Below are positions 31,603-40,144 of a stretch of 52,225 bases of DNA, one piece after another. How positions within the stretch are numbered: the first letter of the stretch is position 1; each line of letters begins with the position of its first letter. A model generated the notes under the pieces. It saw nothing but the letters and a program-made list of their open reading frames with translations, was not told the DNA's origin and did not search any database. A program made the translations under genes and the position numbers. Source of the DNA: Chloroflexota bacterium (GTDB lineage: Bacteria > Chloroflexota > Dormibacteria > CF-121); assembly GCA_005881425.1 (NCBI GenBank), contig VBIC01000085.1, positions 1 through 52,225 of the forward strand. Direction: 5' to 3'.

Positions 31603-33041
31603 CGGCTCGTGACGACTTTGTGGCGCGTGTAGAAGCGCACGCCGTCCATACCGGTGGCGTGCAGGTCGCCGAAGAACGAATTCTTCCAACCGGTGAAGGG
31701 GAAGAAGGCCATGGGCGCGGCGACCCCGATGTTGATCCCCAGCATTCCGGCCTGGGCCCGCCGCTTGAATTCCCGCGCGTTCTTGCCCGAGGTTGTGAAG
31801 ATCGACGCCATGTTGCCGTAGGGGCTGGAGTTGAGCAGCTTCAAAGCCTCGTCGATGTCGGAGGCCCGCATCACGGAGAGGATCGGACCGAACAGCTCCT
31901 CCTTCCAGATCCGCATCCGCGGCGTGACCCGGTCGAAGACGGTGGGGGCCAGGAAGAAGCCGTCGCTCGAGCCCAGCTCGCGGCCGTCCGCGACCAGCTG
32001 GGCGCCCTCCGTCTGGGCCTCGTCGATGTACTCGATGAGCCGGCGTTTGCGCTCGCCCCGGATCACGGGGCCCATGGTCGTGGCGGCATCGGTTCCCGGT
32101 CCGACCTTGACCTGGCGCGCCTGGGCCGCCAGCTCCCGAACCAGCGCGTCGCCGATCTTGCCCACGCCCACGGCCACGCTGCCGGCGAGGCAGCGCTGGC
32201 CGGCGTTGCCGAAGGCCGAGGAGATGACGTGCGGAGCGGACAGCTCCAGGTCGGCGTCGTCCATCACCAGGATGTGGTTCTTGGCGCCGCCCAGGGCCTG
32301 GACCCGCTTCCCGCGCCCGGCGGCCGTGGCATAGACGTGGGCCGCCACCGTGGCCGAGCCCACGAAGGAGACCGCCGCCACGTCGGGATGGGCCAGAAGT
32401 TGATTGACGGCGTCACTGGCGCCGTGGACCACGTTGAAGACGCCCGCCGGCAGTCCCGCCTCCTGCAGCAGCTCCGCGATCCGGATGGCGCTGAGGGGGG
32501 TGAGCTGGGAGGGCTTGAGGACGAAGGTATTGCCGCAGGCCAGGGCCACCGGAATCATCCAGAGCGGCACCATGTTGGGGAAGTTGAAGGGCGTGATGCC
32601 CGCCACCACGCCGACCGGAAAGCGGGTCAGCTCCTCGTCGATCCCCCTGGCGATCTGGTCCAGGTTCTGCCCCATCATCAAGGTGGGAGCGCCGCAGGCG
32701 AAATCGATGACCTCGATCGCCCGCTTGACCTCGCCGCGCGACTCCTCGAGGGTCTTGCCGTTCTCCTCGGTCACAATCGCGGACAGCTCCTCGAGGTGCC
32801 GGTCGAAGAGCGCCTTGAACCGGAACAGCACCTGGGAGCGTTCCGGCACCGGCGTCTCGCTCCAGCCCGCAAAGGCCTCGAGCGCGGCGGCGACCGCCTG
32901 GTCGATCTCCCCGGCCGAAGAGTAGGGGAGGCTGGCGATCGCCTGTCCCGTCGCGGGATTGGGGATGGGATCCGTCCGCTCACTCCGCGACTCACGAAAC
33001 TCGCCGCCGATGAAGCTCCTGACGGTCTTGAGCGCGATCAT
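31593..33041 (-). CDS. mmsA: CoA-acylating methylmalonate/malonate-semialdehyde dehydrogenase
   Basis: 482-aa aldehyde dehydrogenase of the MmsA type, which makes acetyl- or propionyl-CoA plus CO2 from the semialdehydes. Evidence: FPVGVVAGITPFNFPNMVPLW typical of MmsA, VSFVGSATVAAHVYATAA (NAD binding), ALGGAKNHILVMDDAD, and catalytic Cys284 in GNAGQRCLAGS. ATG 33041 overlaps the dihydropyrimidinase stop (ATGA). The product pairs with the aminotransferase downstream. Confidence 0.94.
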   Translation of the reverse strand: MIALKTVRSFIGGEFRESRSERTDPIPNPATGQAIASLPYSSAGEIDQAVAAALEAFAGWSETPVPERSQVLFRFKALFDRHLEELSAIVTEENGKTLEESRGEVKRAIEVIDFACGAPTLMMGQNLDQIARGIDEELTRFPVGVVAGITPFNFPNMVPLWMIPVALACGNTFVLKPSQLTPLSAIRIAELLQEAGLPAGVFNVVHGASDAVNQLLAHPDVAAVSFVGSATVAAHVYATAAGRGKRVQALGGAKNHILVMDDADLELSAPHVISSAFGNAGQRCLAGSVAVGVGKIGDALVRELAAQARQVKVGPGTDAATTMGPVIRGERKRRLIEYIDEAQTEGAQLVADGRELGSSDGFFLAPTVFDRVTPRMRIWKEELFGPILSVMRASDIDEALKLLNSSPYGNMASIFTTSGKNAREFKRRAQAGMLGINIGVAAPMAFFPFTGWKNSFFGDLHATGMDGVRFYTRHKVVTSRWL

Positions 33042-34456
33042 GCCCTGGCCGTGGCCGGACTGGGCTCGGGCGCGGCCACGCCATGGAACGGCGCCCGGCG
33101 CAGGAACCTGCCGGCGCCCTTGCGGCCGTGGAACTGGCCGTCACGCACCAGCACCGTGCCGCGCTGGATCACGACCTCGGGCAGGCCTCTGACCGTCATG
33201 CCTTCATAGCAACTGTAGTCCACGTTCATGTGGTGGCTCTTCGCCGACAGCGTCCGCTCCAGGTTGGGATTGAAGATCACGATGTCGGCGTCGCTCCCGG
33301 GCGCGATCGTACCCTTGCGCGGAAAGAGCCCGAACATCTTCGCCGGCGTGGTCGCGACCAGCTCGACGAACCGGTTGAGCGTGATCCGGCCGCTGTTGAC
33401 CCCACCGTGGAAGATGAGCGTGAAGCGATCCTCGACCCCGGGCAGCCCGTTCGGAATCTTCGAGAAGTCGCCCCGCCCCAGATCCTTCTGGCCCTTGAAG
33501 TGGAAGGGGCAGTGATCGGTGGCGACCAGCTGCAGGTCATCCTGGACCAGTCCCTTCCAGAGCTCGTCCTGGTGCGGCCTGGGTCGGAGCGGCGGGGAGC
33601 AGACGTACTTGGCGCCCTCGAAGCCCGGACGGCCCAGGTCTTCCAGGCTCAGGTAAAGGTACTGGGGGCAGGTCTCGGCGAAGGCCGCAGCGCCGTCGTC
33701 GCGCGCCAGCCGAACCGCATCGAGCGCCTCTTTGGAGCTGAGGTGGACGATGTAGACGGCGACCTCCGCCAGCCGCGCCAGGGCGATGGCCCGGCCGGTG
33801 GCCTCCCCTTCCATGGTGGCCGGGCGGGTGAGCCCGTGGTTGATGGGATCGCCCTTGCCCTCGGCCAGGTAGCGCTTGACCAGGACGTCGATGGCCCCGC
33901 CGTTCTCGGCGTGCATCATGATCAGCCCGCCGTTCTCCGCGGTGCGGCTCAAGGCTCGGAAGATCGACGCGTCGTCGAGCATGAAGACGCCGGGGTAGGC
34001 CATGAACAGCTTGAAGGAAGGAACGCCCTCTTTGACCAGGGCGTCCATCTCCTCAAGAATCGAGTCGTTGACCTCGCGAACGATCATGTGGAAGCCGTAG
34101 TCGATATGAGCCTTGCCCTCGGCCTTGGCGTGCCACTGATCGAGGCCCTGGCGAAGCGACTGGCCGTAGCTCTGGACCGCGAAGTCGACGATCGTCGTGG
34201 TCCCGCCCCAGGCGGCGGCCGCCGTTCCCGTGGCGAAGTCGTCCGAGGCGAAGGTGCCCCCGAAGGGCAGTTCCATGTGGGTATGGACGTCCACCGCGCC
34301 GGGCATCACGTAGCGGCCTTCGGCCTCGATCACCTGGTCCGCGTGCGCCTCCAGGCCGTTGCCGATGGCGGCGATCCGCTCCCCGTCGATGAGCACGTCG
34401 GCCCTGGCCAGATCGCTCGCCGTCACGACCGTCCCGTTCTTGATGACGGTCTTCAT
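33038..34456 (-). CDS. hydA: Dihydropyrimidinase/hydantoinase
   Basis: 472-aa cyclic amidohydrolase which opens dihydrouracil or dihydrothymine (or hydantoins). The binuclear metal site is visible in DVHTHMELP (about 56-64), the carboxylated lysine in SFKLFMAYPG, MMHAENGG, YIVHLSSKEA and the aspartate in VATDHCPFH. Length is normal. ATG 34456 overlaps the beta-ureidopropionase stop (ATGA). The C-terminal 25 residues are Ala/Pro/Arg-rich and variable in the family. Confidence 0.94.
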   Translation of the reverse strand: MKTVIKNGTVVTASDLARADVLIDGERIAAIGNGLEAHADQVIEAEGRYVMPGAVDVHTHMELPFGGTFASDDFATGTAAAAWGGTTTIVDFAVQSYGQSLRQGLDQWHAKAEGKAHIDYGFHMIVREVNDSILEEMDALVKEGVPSFKLFMAYPGVFMLDDASIFRALSRTAENGGLIMMHAENGGAIDVLVKRYLAEGKGDPINHGLTRPATMEGEATGRAIALARLAEVAVYIVHLSSKEALDAVRLARDDGAAAFAETCPQYLYLSLEDLGRPGFEGAKYVCSPPLRPRPHQDELWKGLVQDDLQLVATDHCPFHFKGQKDLGRGDFSKIPNGLPGVEDRFTLIFHGGVNSGRITLNRFVELVATTPAKMFGLFPRKGTIAPGSDADIVIFNPNLERTLSAKSHHMNVDYSCYEGMTVRGLPEVVIQRGTVLVRDGQFHGRKGAGRFLRRAPFHGVAAPEPSPATARA

Positions 34457-35293
34457 GGCAGCAGCTCCACCAGCTCGTGATAGGTCTCAGGCCGCCGGTC
34501 ACGGAGGAACTGCCAGGTGTTGCGAACCTCGCGGTTCATGTCCAGGTCGATCTCGCAGGTGAGCACCTCGTCTTCCGTCTCCGACGCCCGGGCGATGATC
34601 CGGCCGCGCGGATCGCAGAAGTAGCTGGATCCGTAGAACTGCGCTTCGTTGAGCGGCTTCTCGACCCCCACCCGGTTGATGGCTCCGACCCAGTAGCCAT
34701 TGGCGACGGCGTGGGCAGGCTGCTCCAGCTCCCAGAGGTAGCGGGATAAGGACTTGACCGTGGCCGAAGGGTTGAAGACCAGCTCGGCGCCCTTCAGGCC
34801 GAGCGCGCGGGCGGGCTCCGGGAAGTGCCGGTCGTAGCAGATCAAGATCCCGACACGAGCGCGTCTCGAAGACCGGATAGCCGAGGTTGCCCGGCTTGAA
34901 GTAGAACTTTTCCCAGAAGCACGGACCCACGTGGGGGATGTGGGTCTTGCGGTACTTGCCCAGCACCCGGCCGTCGTTCTCGATGACGACCGCGGTGTTG
35001 TAATAGACGCCCGTCTGCGCCTCCTCATAGAAGGGCACGACCAGCACCATCTTGTGCTCGCGGGCCAGCTCCTGCATCCGGCGGACGGTCGGGCCATCGT
35101 CACGCTCGGCGGTGGCGTACCACTTGGGATCCTGCTCGGCACAGAAGTAAGGGCCGAAGAAGACCTCCTGGAGACAGGTGATCTGGGCTCCCTGGGCAGC
35201 CGCCTGCCGGATCAGGCCCTCGTGCTTTTCGATCGCCTCCTGCTTGGGCAGGTTCGCGTACGCCTGGATCAGGGCCGCTCGAATTTTGGCCAT
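34453..35293 (-). CDS. Beta-ureidopropionase / N-carbamoyl amidohydrolase (nitrilase family), frameshifted
   Basis: Hydrolyses N-carbamoyl-beta-alanine to beta-alanine, CO2 and ammonia. From ATG 35293 the frame gives the family N-terminus (catalytic Glu in TCLQEVFFGPYF, Lys in KYRKTHIPHVG) up to GYPVFETR at about 34862. The family then continues in another frame with VGILICYDRHFPE (catalytic Cys), GSSYFCDPRGRII and an end at TGA 34453-34455. The span is 841 nt, one more than a multiple of three, so a single extra base near 34855-34862 explains it; removing it gives 279 aa, the normal length. An AGGAGG site lies upstream of the start. It is a sequencing error or a recent mutation. Confidence 0.88.
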
Positions 35294-35311
35294 GACGATG
35301 ACTCGCCTCCT

Positions 35312-36305
35312 TTAGCTCCGCGCCGCCGGCGCGGCCGATTCGACGTGCGACCGGAAGTGGGGGATGATCTCCCTGCCGTAGGTCTCGATGATCGCCGCCC
35401 GCTTCCACGAGCTCCTCGATCCGTGACCGGCACTGCTCCACCGTCCCGATCACGCAGAAGCGGTCGATGACCTCGTCGGGGACGAAGTCGGCGTGCGCCG
35501 CCCCGCGCTTGGCGTGGTCCTGGTAGTCGTAGTCCCTGCGGGCCCGGATGTAGTCGGTCAGCGCCGGGGGCAGGTCGCCGGGGTCGTAGCGCTGGAGCAG
35601 GTCGACCACGTGGTTGGAGACCAGCGCCGGGAACCAGCGCACCTGCTCCCGGGCGGCAGCGGGATCGTCGCTGATGAAGGTCGGCGCCGCCGCCTGGACC
35701 GCAATGGCGTCGAAGTCCCGTCCGGCTTCCTGCGCCCCCTCGCGCACGAAACCCAGGCACCAGCGGATGATGGCCGGATCGGCCAGCTGGATGATGACTC
35801 CGTCCGCCACTCGGCCCGCCGCCCGCAGCGCCTTGGGCCCGTAGCCCGCGACCCAGATGGGAAGCTCGCCGGAGGCCCATTTGATGCGCACTTCGCGCCC
35901 CTCCACCTCCGCCGTCCGGCCCGCGGCCAGCTCCCGGATGATTCGGCAGTCGGCCTCCATCCGCTCCACTGACACCGGCTTGCGGCCGAGCACCCGCTGG
36001 GCGCTGTCGCCCCGGCCCATGCCCAGGACCATGCGGCCCGCTGAGATCTGATTGAGGGTGGCCATCACGCTCGCCGTGACGGTCGGGTCCCGGGTCGCGG
36101 GATTGGTGACGCAGGGGCCGATCCGGATGGCGCGGGTGGCGGCCGCCATCAGGGTGAAGACCGGGTATACCTCCTGCCAGAGCACGTGGGAATCGAAGAG
36201 CCACGCGTACTCGAAACCACGGCTCTCCGCGAGGCGGGTCAGCTCGACCCACCGCGACGGCGGCGGATCGGGAGCGAAGCAGACGCCGAAGCTGAGTTTC
36301 GCCAT
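35312..36305 (-). CDS. LLM-class F420-dependent oxidoreductase (TIGR03842-like), frameshifted near the 3' end
   Basis: The N-terminal 300 residues are a clear LLM-class enzyme (FGVCFAPDPPPSRWVELTRLAE, GPCVTNPATRDPTVTAS, GRMVLGMGRGDSA) of the CPS_4043/TIGR03842 type, a group that I recall beside hydantoinase and pyrimidine genes. At EELVEAG, about 35397, the frame breaks; the family C-terminus IIETYGREIIPHF resumes in another frame and stops at TAA 35312-35314. About 15 residues normally found between these blocks (the GVDQF..Y.M strand) are missing, so this is probably a deletion of about 44 nt and not one base. ATG 36305 has AGGAGG directly abutting it. Confidence 0.82.
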
Positions 36306-36309
36306 CCTC

Positions 36310-36340
36310 CTACGCCTGAAAACCCTACGCCTGAAAAACC
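36310..36340 (-). repeat. Tandem duplication at the LLM gene start
   Basis: CTACGCCTGAAAACC (36310-36324) is followed immediately by CTACGCCTGAAAAACC (36325-36340), differing by one A. On the minus strand the first copy ends next to the AGGAGG before ATG 36305. The second copy supplies the T-run of the NCS1 terminator. Such a repeat is prone to slippage. Confidence 0.7.
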
Positions 36341-36373
36341 GGTGGACTCCCCGCCGCGAGGAGGGAGTCCACC
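36332..36373 (-). terminator. Intrinsic terminator after the NCS1 permease gene
   Basis: Perfect 11-bp stem GGTGGACTCCC (36341-36351) with GGGAGTCCACC (36363-36373) and an 11-nt loop. Leftward on the minus strand it runs into GGTTTTTC (complement of 36333-36340). It lies 20 nt after the permease stop and should reduce read-through into the catabolic genes. Confidence 0.75.
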
Positions 36374-36393
36374 ACGATCAGTTGACGATCCGT

Positions 36394-37986
36394 CTACACC
36401 GCCGCCGCCGGCTGAGGCTTGCGCTCGACCCGCTCCACCGGGAAGATGGCCGAAAGCGCGAGATAGCTGAGGAAGGCTGCCAGGAGACCGACCACCCAGC
36501 TGTAGTCGTACAGATGGATGAGCGGGAAGTTGTAGAGCGGAGACAGGATGCCGCCGGCCGGGAAGGGCCCGTTGCCGGGAGCCGAGTAGGCGCCGCCTAC
36601 GGCCAGGACTCCGCCGATCAGCAGCGCCGCGATCCCCCGCCAGTTGAAGCCGCCCGTGTAAGAGTAGATTCCGTTCTCCTTGTAGAGATCGGCCAGCTTG
36701 AGCCGGTTCTGCCGGATCACCCAGTAGTCCGCGATCAGGACTCCGGCGATCGCGCCCAGCGCCCCGCCGTAGAAGCCCAGCCAGGTGAAGATATAGACGT
36801 TTGCGCTCTCCAGCAGCCGCCAGGGCTGGATCAGGATGCCCAGCACCCCGGTGATCAGCCCGCCGGTCCGGAAGCTGATCAGCTTCGGCCACAGGTTGGA
36901 GAAGTCGTACGAGGGACTGACGATGTTGGCGGCCACGTTGACCGACAGGGTGGCCACGGCGAGCGTGAAGAGCGCGAAGATCACAACCAGGGGATTCGAG
37001 AATTTCCCGGTCAGCACGACCGGGTCCCAGATCGCCTTTCCGTAGACGACCACCGTCGCGGACGTGATCAGGACGGCAACCAGCGGGAAGAGCGTCATCG
37101 TCGTCGGCAGCCCGAGAATCTGGCCCACCGCCTGGGCCCGCTGGCTCTTTCCGAATCGCGTGAAGTCGGGCATGTTGAGGGAAAGCGTCGACCAGAACGC
37201 GATCATCCCCATCAGCGACGGGGGAAAGAGCTTCAGCCAGAAGTCGGAACCCCAGCCGACCGTTCCATTCTGGGACACGATCGGGCCGAAGCCGCCGGCC
37301 TTGCTCACCATCCAGGCGAGGAGCCCGAGCGCGACGACCAGGACGAACGGCGCCGCCCAGTTCTCGAAGCGCCGGACGGCGTTCATGCCCCGCATGATGA
37401 TCAGGATGTTCAGGGCCCAGAAGATGGCGAAGCTCAGCCATTGGGTCCAGGGATGACCGGCGATCGCCGCCGCATTGGTCCAGCCGCTGCCGATCAGGGC
37501 GCCGGCCAGCGTGTAGAGGGCGCCACCTCCGATCCAGGTCTGGATCCCGAACCAGCCGCAGGCCACGCCCGCCCGGAGCAGGGCTGCGACGTTGGCGCCG
37601 AAGACGCCGAAGGATGCCCGGGCGAAGACCGGGTAGGGGATCCCGTACTTGGTCCCCGCGTGGCTGTTGAGCAGCATCGGGATCAGGACGATGACGTTGG
37701 CCAGCGCGATCGTCAGGATGGCCTGGTACCAGGCCATGCCGAGCGCCACCAGCCCGGAGGCGAGCAGGTAGGTCGGGATGTTGTGCGCCATCCCGATCCA
37801 GAGCGCCATGTAGTTGTACGTCGTCCAGATCCGGTGCTTGACCGGGACCGGCGCGAGGTCCTCGTTGTAGAGCGCCGAGCTCCGGATCGCGGCGTCGTCG
37901 ACCAGCTCATAGCGCCCGTCGGGATAGACCAGCTCCTCGCCGAGCCGGGAAGCCGCTGTCGGGGTCAGCGTCGTCGCAGTCGGCAT
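36394..37986 (-). CDS. NCS1 family nucleobase/hydantoin/allantoin:cation symporter
   Basis: 530-aa permease with about 12 transmembrane helices. NCS1 motifs: NEDLAPVPVKHRIWTTYNYMALWIGMAHNIPTYLLASG at the N-terminus, SHAGTKYGIPYPVFARASFG, WFGIQTWIGG, NMPDFTRFGKSQ and NIVSPSYDFSNLWP. Uptake of uracil, allantoin or hydantoin fits the downstream dihydropyrimidinase genes. ATG 37986 has a GGAAGGAGGGG ribosome site, and a consensus-like promoter lies about 50 nt upstream. It is separated from the next gene by a terminator, so it may be expressed more than the enzymes. Confidence 0.92.
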   Translation of the reverse strand: MPTATTLTPTAASRLGEELVYPDGRYELVDDAAIRSSALYNEDLAPVPVKHRIWTTYNYMALWIGMAHNIPTYLLASGLVALGMAWYQAILTIALANVIVLIPMLLNSHAGTKYGIPYPVFARASFGVFGANVAALLRAGVACGWFGIQTWIGGGALYTLAGALIGSGWTNAAAIAGHPWTQWLSFAIFWALNILIIMRGMNAVRRFENWAAPFVLVVALGLLAWMVSKAGGFGPIVSQNGTVGWGSDFWLKLFPPSLMGMIAFWSTLSLNMPDFTRFGKSQRAQAVGQILGLPTTMTLFPLVAVLITSATVVVYGKAIWDPVVLTGKFSNPLVVIFALFTLAVATLSVNVAANIVSPSYDFSNLWPKLISFRTGGLITGVLGILIQPWRLLESANVYIFTWLGFYGGALGAIAGVLIADYWVIRQNRLKLADLYKENGIYSYTGGFNWRGIAALLIGGVLAVGGAYSAPGNGPFPAGGILSPLYNFPLIHLYDYSWVVGLLAAFLSYLALSAIFPVERVERKPQPAAAV

Positions 37987-38038
37987 ACGTTCCCCTCCTT
38001 CCAGGTAGGCGGATACGAGATCCGCGAGATCGCCTCAA

Positions 38039-38066
38039 ATTCTAGGCAGCGATCCCCGGAAGTCAA
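38039..38066 (-). promoter_or_regulatory. Promoter of the NCS1 permease/pyrimidine gene cluster
   Basis: Minus strand: TTGACT (complement of 38061-38066), a 16-nt spacer and TAGAAT (complement of 38039-38044). The expected start is near 38032, leaving a leader of about 45 nt that includes a GGATCTCGTATCC stem. The -35 box overlaps the DUF4032 stop codon. Confidence 0.7.
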
Positions 38067-39253
38067 CTGCCACCTGGCAGCGGGTAGCCGGGCCGGCCGA
38101 CCCGGAGCCACTCCTCGAAGGCCGCCTCGGTGCCGACGTCACGCTTTGAGCCCGCGGAGAGCATGTAGCGCAGGTAGAGCAGGTCGGTGTAGGCCTGGAC
38201 CGGGTCGGCCTTGGGCCCGATCACCGCGGCCAGGCGCCGGAGCATGGGCTCGAAGGCCTCGGTCCGCCAGCGCACCGCCAGCAGGGCCTTCCCGGGGGCC
38301 GTGTCGGCGCCGCCCTGGGCCAGGATGAAGTACTGGAGGTCGGCCAGGATCTGCCGGGCCTGGTCCTCGCCGGCCTCCACGCCGGTCAGCTCGCGGAGCC
38401 GGTTCCGGTGGTAGTTGCGGTCGGCGACCCGGGTCTTGAGGTGGACGTGGTCGCGCTCAGGATGGGGAACCACCTGGATCTCCTCGACCTCGAAGCCGAG
38501 CTCGTTGAGGCGGTTGATCCGCTGGGTGATCCGGAACTGCTCCTGAGGCCGGATCCGCTCCTCGGCGCTGATCTCAGCCCACAGGCCCTCGTAGCGGCGC
38601 GCGATGTCCTCGCCCATGTGGAAATCGGCTTCGTCGATGGGCAGTCCCTGCGAGGCCGCGATGTCCATCATCTCCCCCGCCACGTTGTCGACCATGGTCT
38701 CCAGGTCCTGCCGCCGCTGCCCGTCACTCAGCACCGGGTAGATAGACGCAGTCTCGGCGTCGACCATGATGGTGTCGATGGTTCCGGCGTCGAAGCGGTA
38801 GAGGACGTTGCTCAGGGAACAGTCGGCCCACAGGCATCCGAGCAGGTGCAGCTGGGCGAGCAGCAGGGCGAAGGCGTCGAGCAGCTGCTGGCGCCGGGGC
38901 CCGAAGTCGCGGCCGGACAGGAGCTCCCTGTAGCTGAAGGAGTAGTCGACGTAGCGGGTGATCAGGCAGGCGGCCCGCTCGGAGCCCGGATCCTCGCCAC
39001 CGCGGATCACCAGCCCCACCGGACGGACCGACGGACCTCCCCGAGCCTCGAGGTCCTGGAGCACGTCGTAGTCGCGCTGCCCTGCCTGCCGGGGCAGCTC
39101 CTTGACGGCGAACGTGCCCCGCTCCAGGGCGACGAAGCGGACCGCGTGCCGCGAGATCCCGGCGGGCAGGTCGACCAGCCGCGGAGTCGTCCACTCGGTG
39201 ATCGAGCGGGCCCAGTCCAACTCCAGCAGCTCGGCGTGATCCGGCCGGAGCAC
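38063..39253 (-). CDS. DUF4032 domain protein with kinase-like N-terminal region
   Basis: 396 aa. The N-terminal half resembles the lipopolysaccharide-kinase/eukaryotic kinase-like fold: AVKELPRQ (lysine), LLAQLHLLGCLWADCSLSNVLYRFD (catalytic-loop-like D..N) and IMVDAETASIY (metal aspartate). The DUF4032 part follows (EEIQVVPHPERDHVHLKTRVADRNYHRNRL). This layout is known from actinobacteria; its substrate is unknown. GTG 39253 lies 30 nt after the ABC permease stop, so it is probably the last gene of the sigma/ABC unit. Confidence 0.83.
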   Translation of the reverse strand: MLRPDHAELLELDWARSITEWTTPRLVDLPAGISRHAVRFVALERGTFAVKELPRQAGQRDYDVLQDLEARGGPSVRPVGLVIRGGEDPGSERAACLITRYVDYSFSYRELLSGRDFGPRRQQLLDAFALLLAQLHLLGCLWADCSLSNVLYRFDAGTIDTIMVDAETASIYPVLSDGQRRQDLETMVDNVAGEMMDIAASQGLPIDEADFHMGEDIARRYEGLWAEISAEERIRPQEQFRITQRINRLNELGFEVEEIQVVPHPERDHVHLKTRVADRNYHRNRLRELTGVEAGEDQARQILADLQYFILAQGGADTAPGKALLAVRWRTEAFEPMLRRLAAVIGPKADPVQAYTDLLYLRYMLSAGSKRDVGTEAAFEEWLRVGRPGYPLPGGS

Positions 39254-39283
39254 GATCGAGTAGGGCTGCGCGATGGAGGTACG

Positions 39284-40144
39284 TTACAGGTCGCGACGGG
39301 CGAAGCTGAGGCAGCCGATCGCGAGCAGCATCACGACCCAGGCGAAGGCGTAGAGCTGGAAAGCCGGATCGGGCGGAACCGTGGCGCTGAATGGGCTTCC
39401 GGCCGCGCCCCGGCCGGCGAAGCGAAGCGCGTTGAGTATGAAGTCCGGCTCCAGGTGGTAGACCGCCCCCCGCCAGAGGCCGTCCGTGGGCAGGAGGAGC
39501 CGGCTGCCCAGCCCGATGTTGGTGATGGTGGAATTGCCGAAGGCCTGGCCGAAGCCCATCGCGATCCCGCCCATCCAGGCGCCGAAGAACCCGACCAGGG
39601 CGATGATGCCGCTGGTCATGGGCGCCATCCGGGTGCTGAGGAGGAGGGTCAGCGTCATCAGGACCAGCCCTTCGCCGGCGATGAAGGCGATGGCGTGAAG
39701 CGGCCTGGGCGGGACGTAGCCGGTGGTGGCCCAGATGACTGCCAGCTCGAGCGCGCAGGATAGGGCGGCGTAAGCCAGGACCAGGGCCAGGAGTCCCAGC
39801 CATTTCCCCAGCAGGACGTCGCCCCGCCGGATGGGCCGGGGCAGGATGGCCAGCATGATCCCGGACTCGATGTCACTGCTGATCGCGGGCGAGGCCACCA
39901 GCACCGAGCCCAGCGCCAGCACCCCACTGAACATGAAGGCCATGAAGATGGTCAGCTGAGAGGCCGCCGCGCGCACCTCCGAGGGCGAGATAGGCGTGTT
40001 GCCCACGGTGGTGGCCGGGAGCCGGCTGAATCCCCAGGCCGAGAGGCCGATCACGGCCAGGGTCAACAGGGCCAGGGCCAGGAGGAGACGGCGGCGGGAC
40101 GCCTCCACGATCGTGACTCCCGCCAGCGTCAGCAGCGGCCTCAC
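39284..40144 (-). CDS. ABC-2 type transporter permease
   Basis: 286 aa with six hydrophobic helices. SSDIESGIMLAILPRPIRRGDVLLGKWLGLL is characteristic of ABC-2 permeases, in the amphipathic loop after the second helix. GTG 40144 overlaps the ATPase stop (GTGA), which also sets the start. Direction (export) is inferred from the family. Confidence 0.88.
   Translation of the reverse strand: MRPLLTLAGVTIVEASRRRLLLALALLTLAVIGLSAWGFSRLPATTVGNTPISPSEVRAAASQLTIFMAFMFSGVLALGSVLVASPAISSDIESGIMLAILPRPIRRGDVLLGKWLGLLALVLAYAALSCALELAVIWATTGYVPPRPLHAIAFIAGEGLVLMTLTLLLSTRMAPMTSGIIALVGFFGAWMGGIAMGFGQAFGNSTITNIGLGSRLLLPTDGLWRGAVYHLEPDFILNALRFAGRGAAGSPFSATVPPDPAFQLYAFAWVVMLLAIGCLSFARRDL

Noticed and set aside
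31620-34480. Long plus-strand open frames (529 and 465 aa) opposite mmsA and hydA.
   Set aside because: Antisense shadows of two clearly recognisable enzymes, with no start signals or motifs.
36052-38328. A 758-aa plus-strand frame opposite the NCS1 permease gene.
   Set aside because: Composition is the Arg/Asp/Gln/Gly-rich pattern expected from the complement of membrane-protein codons; the permease is well supported.
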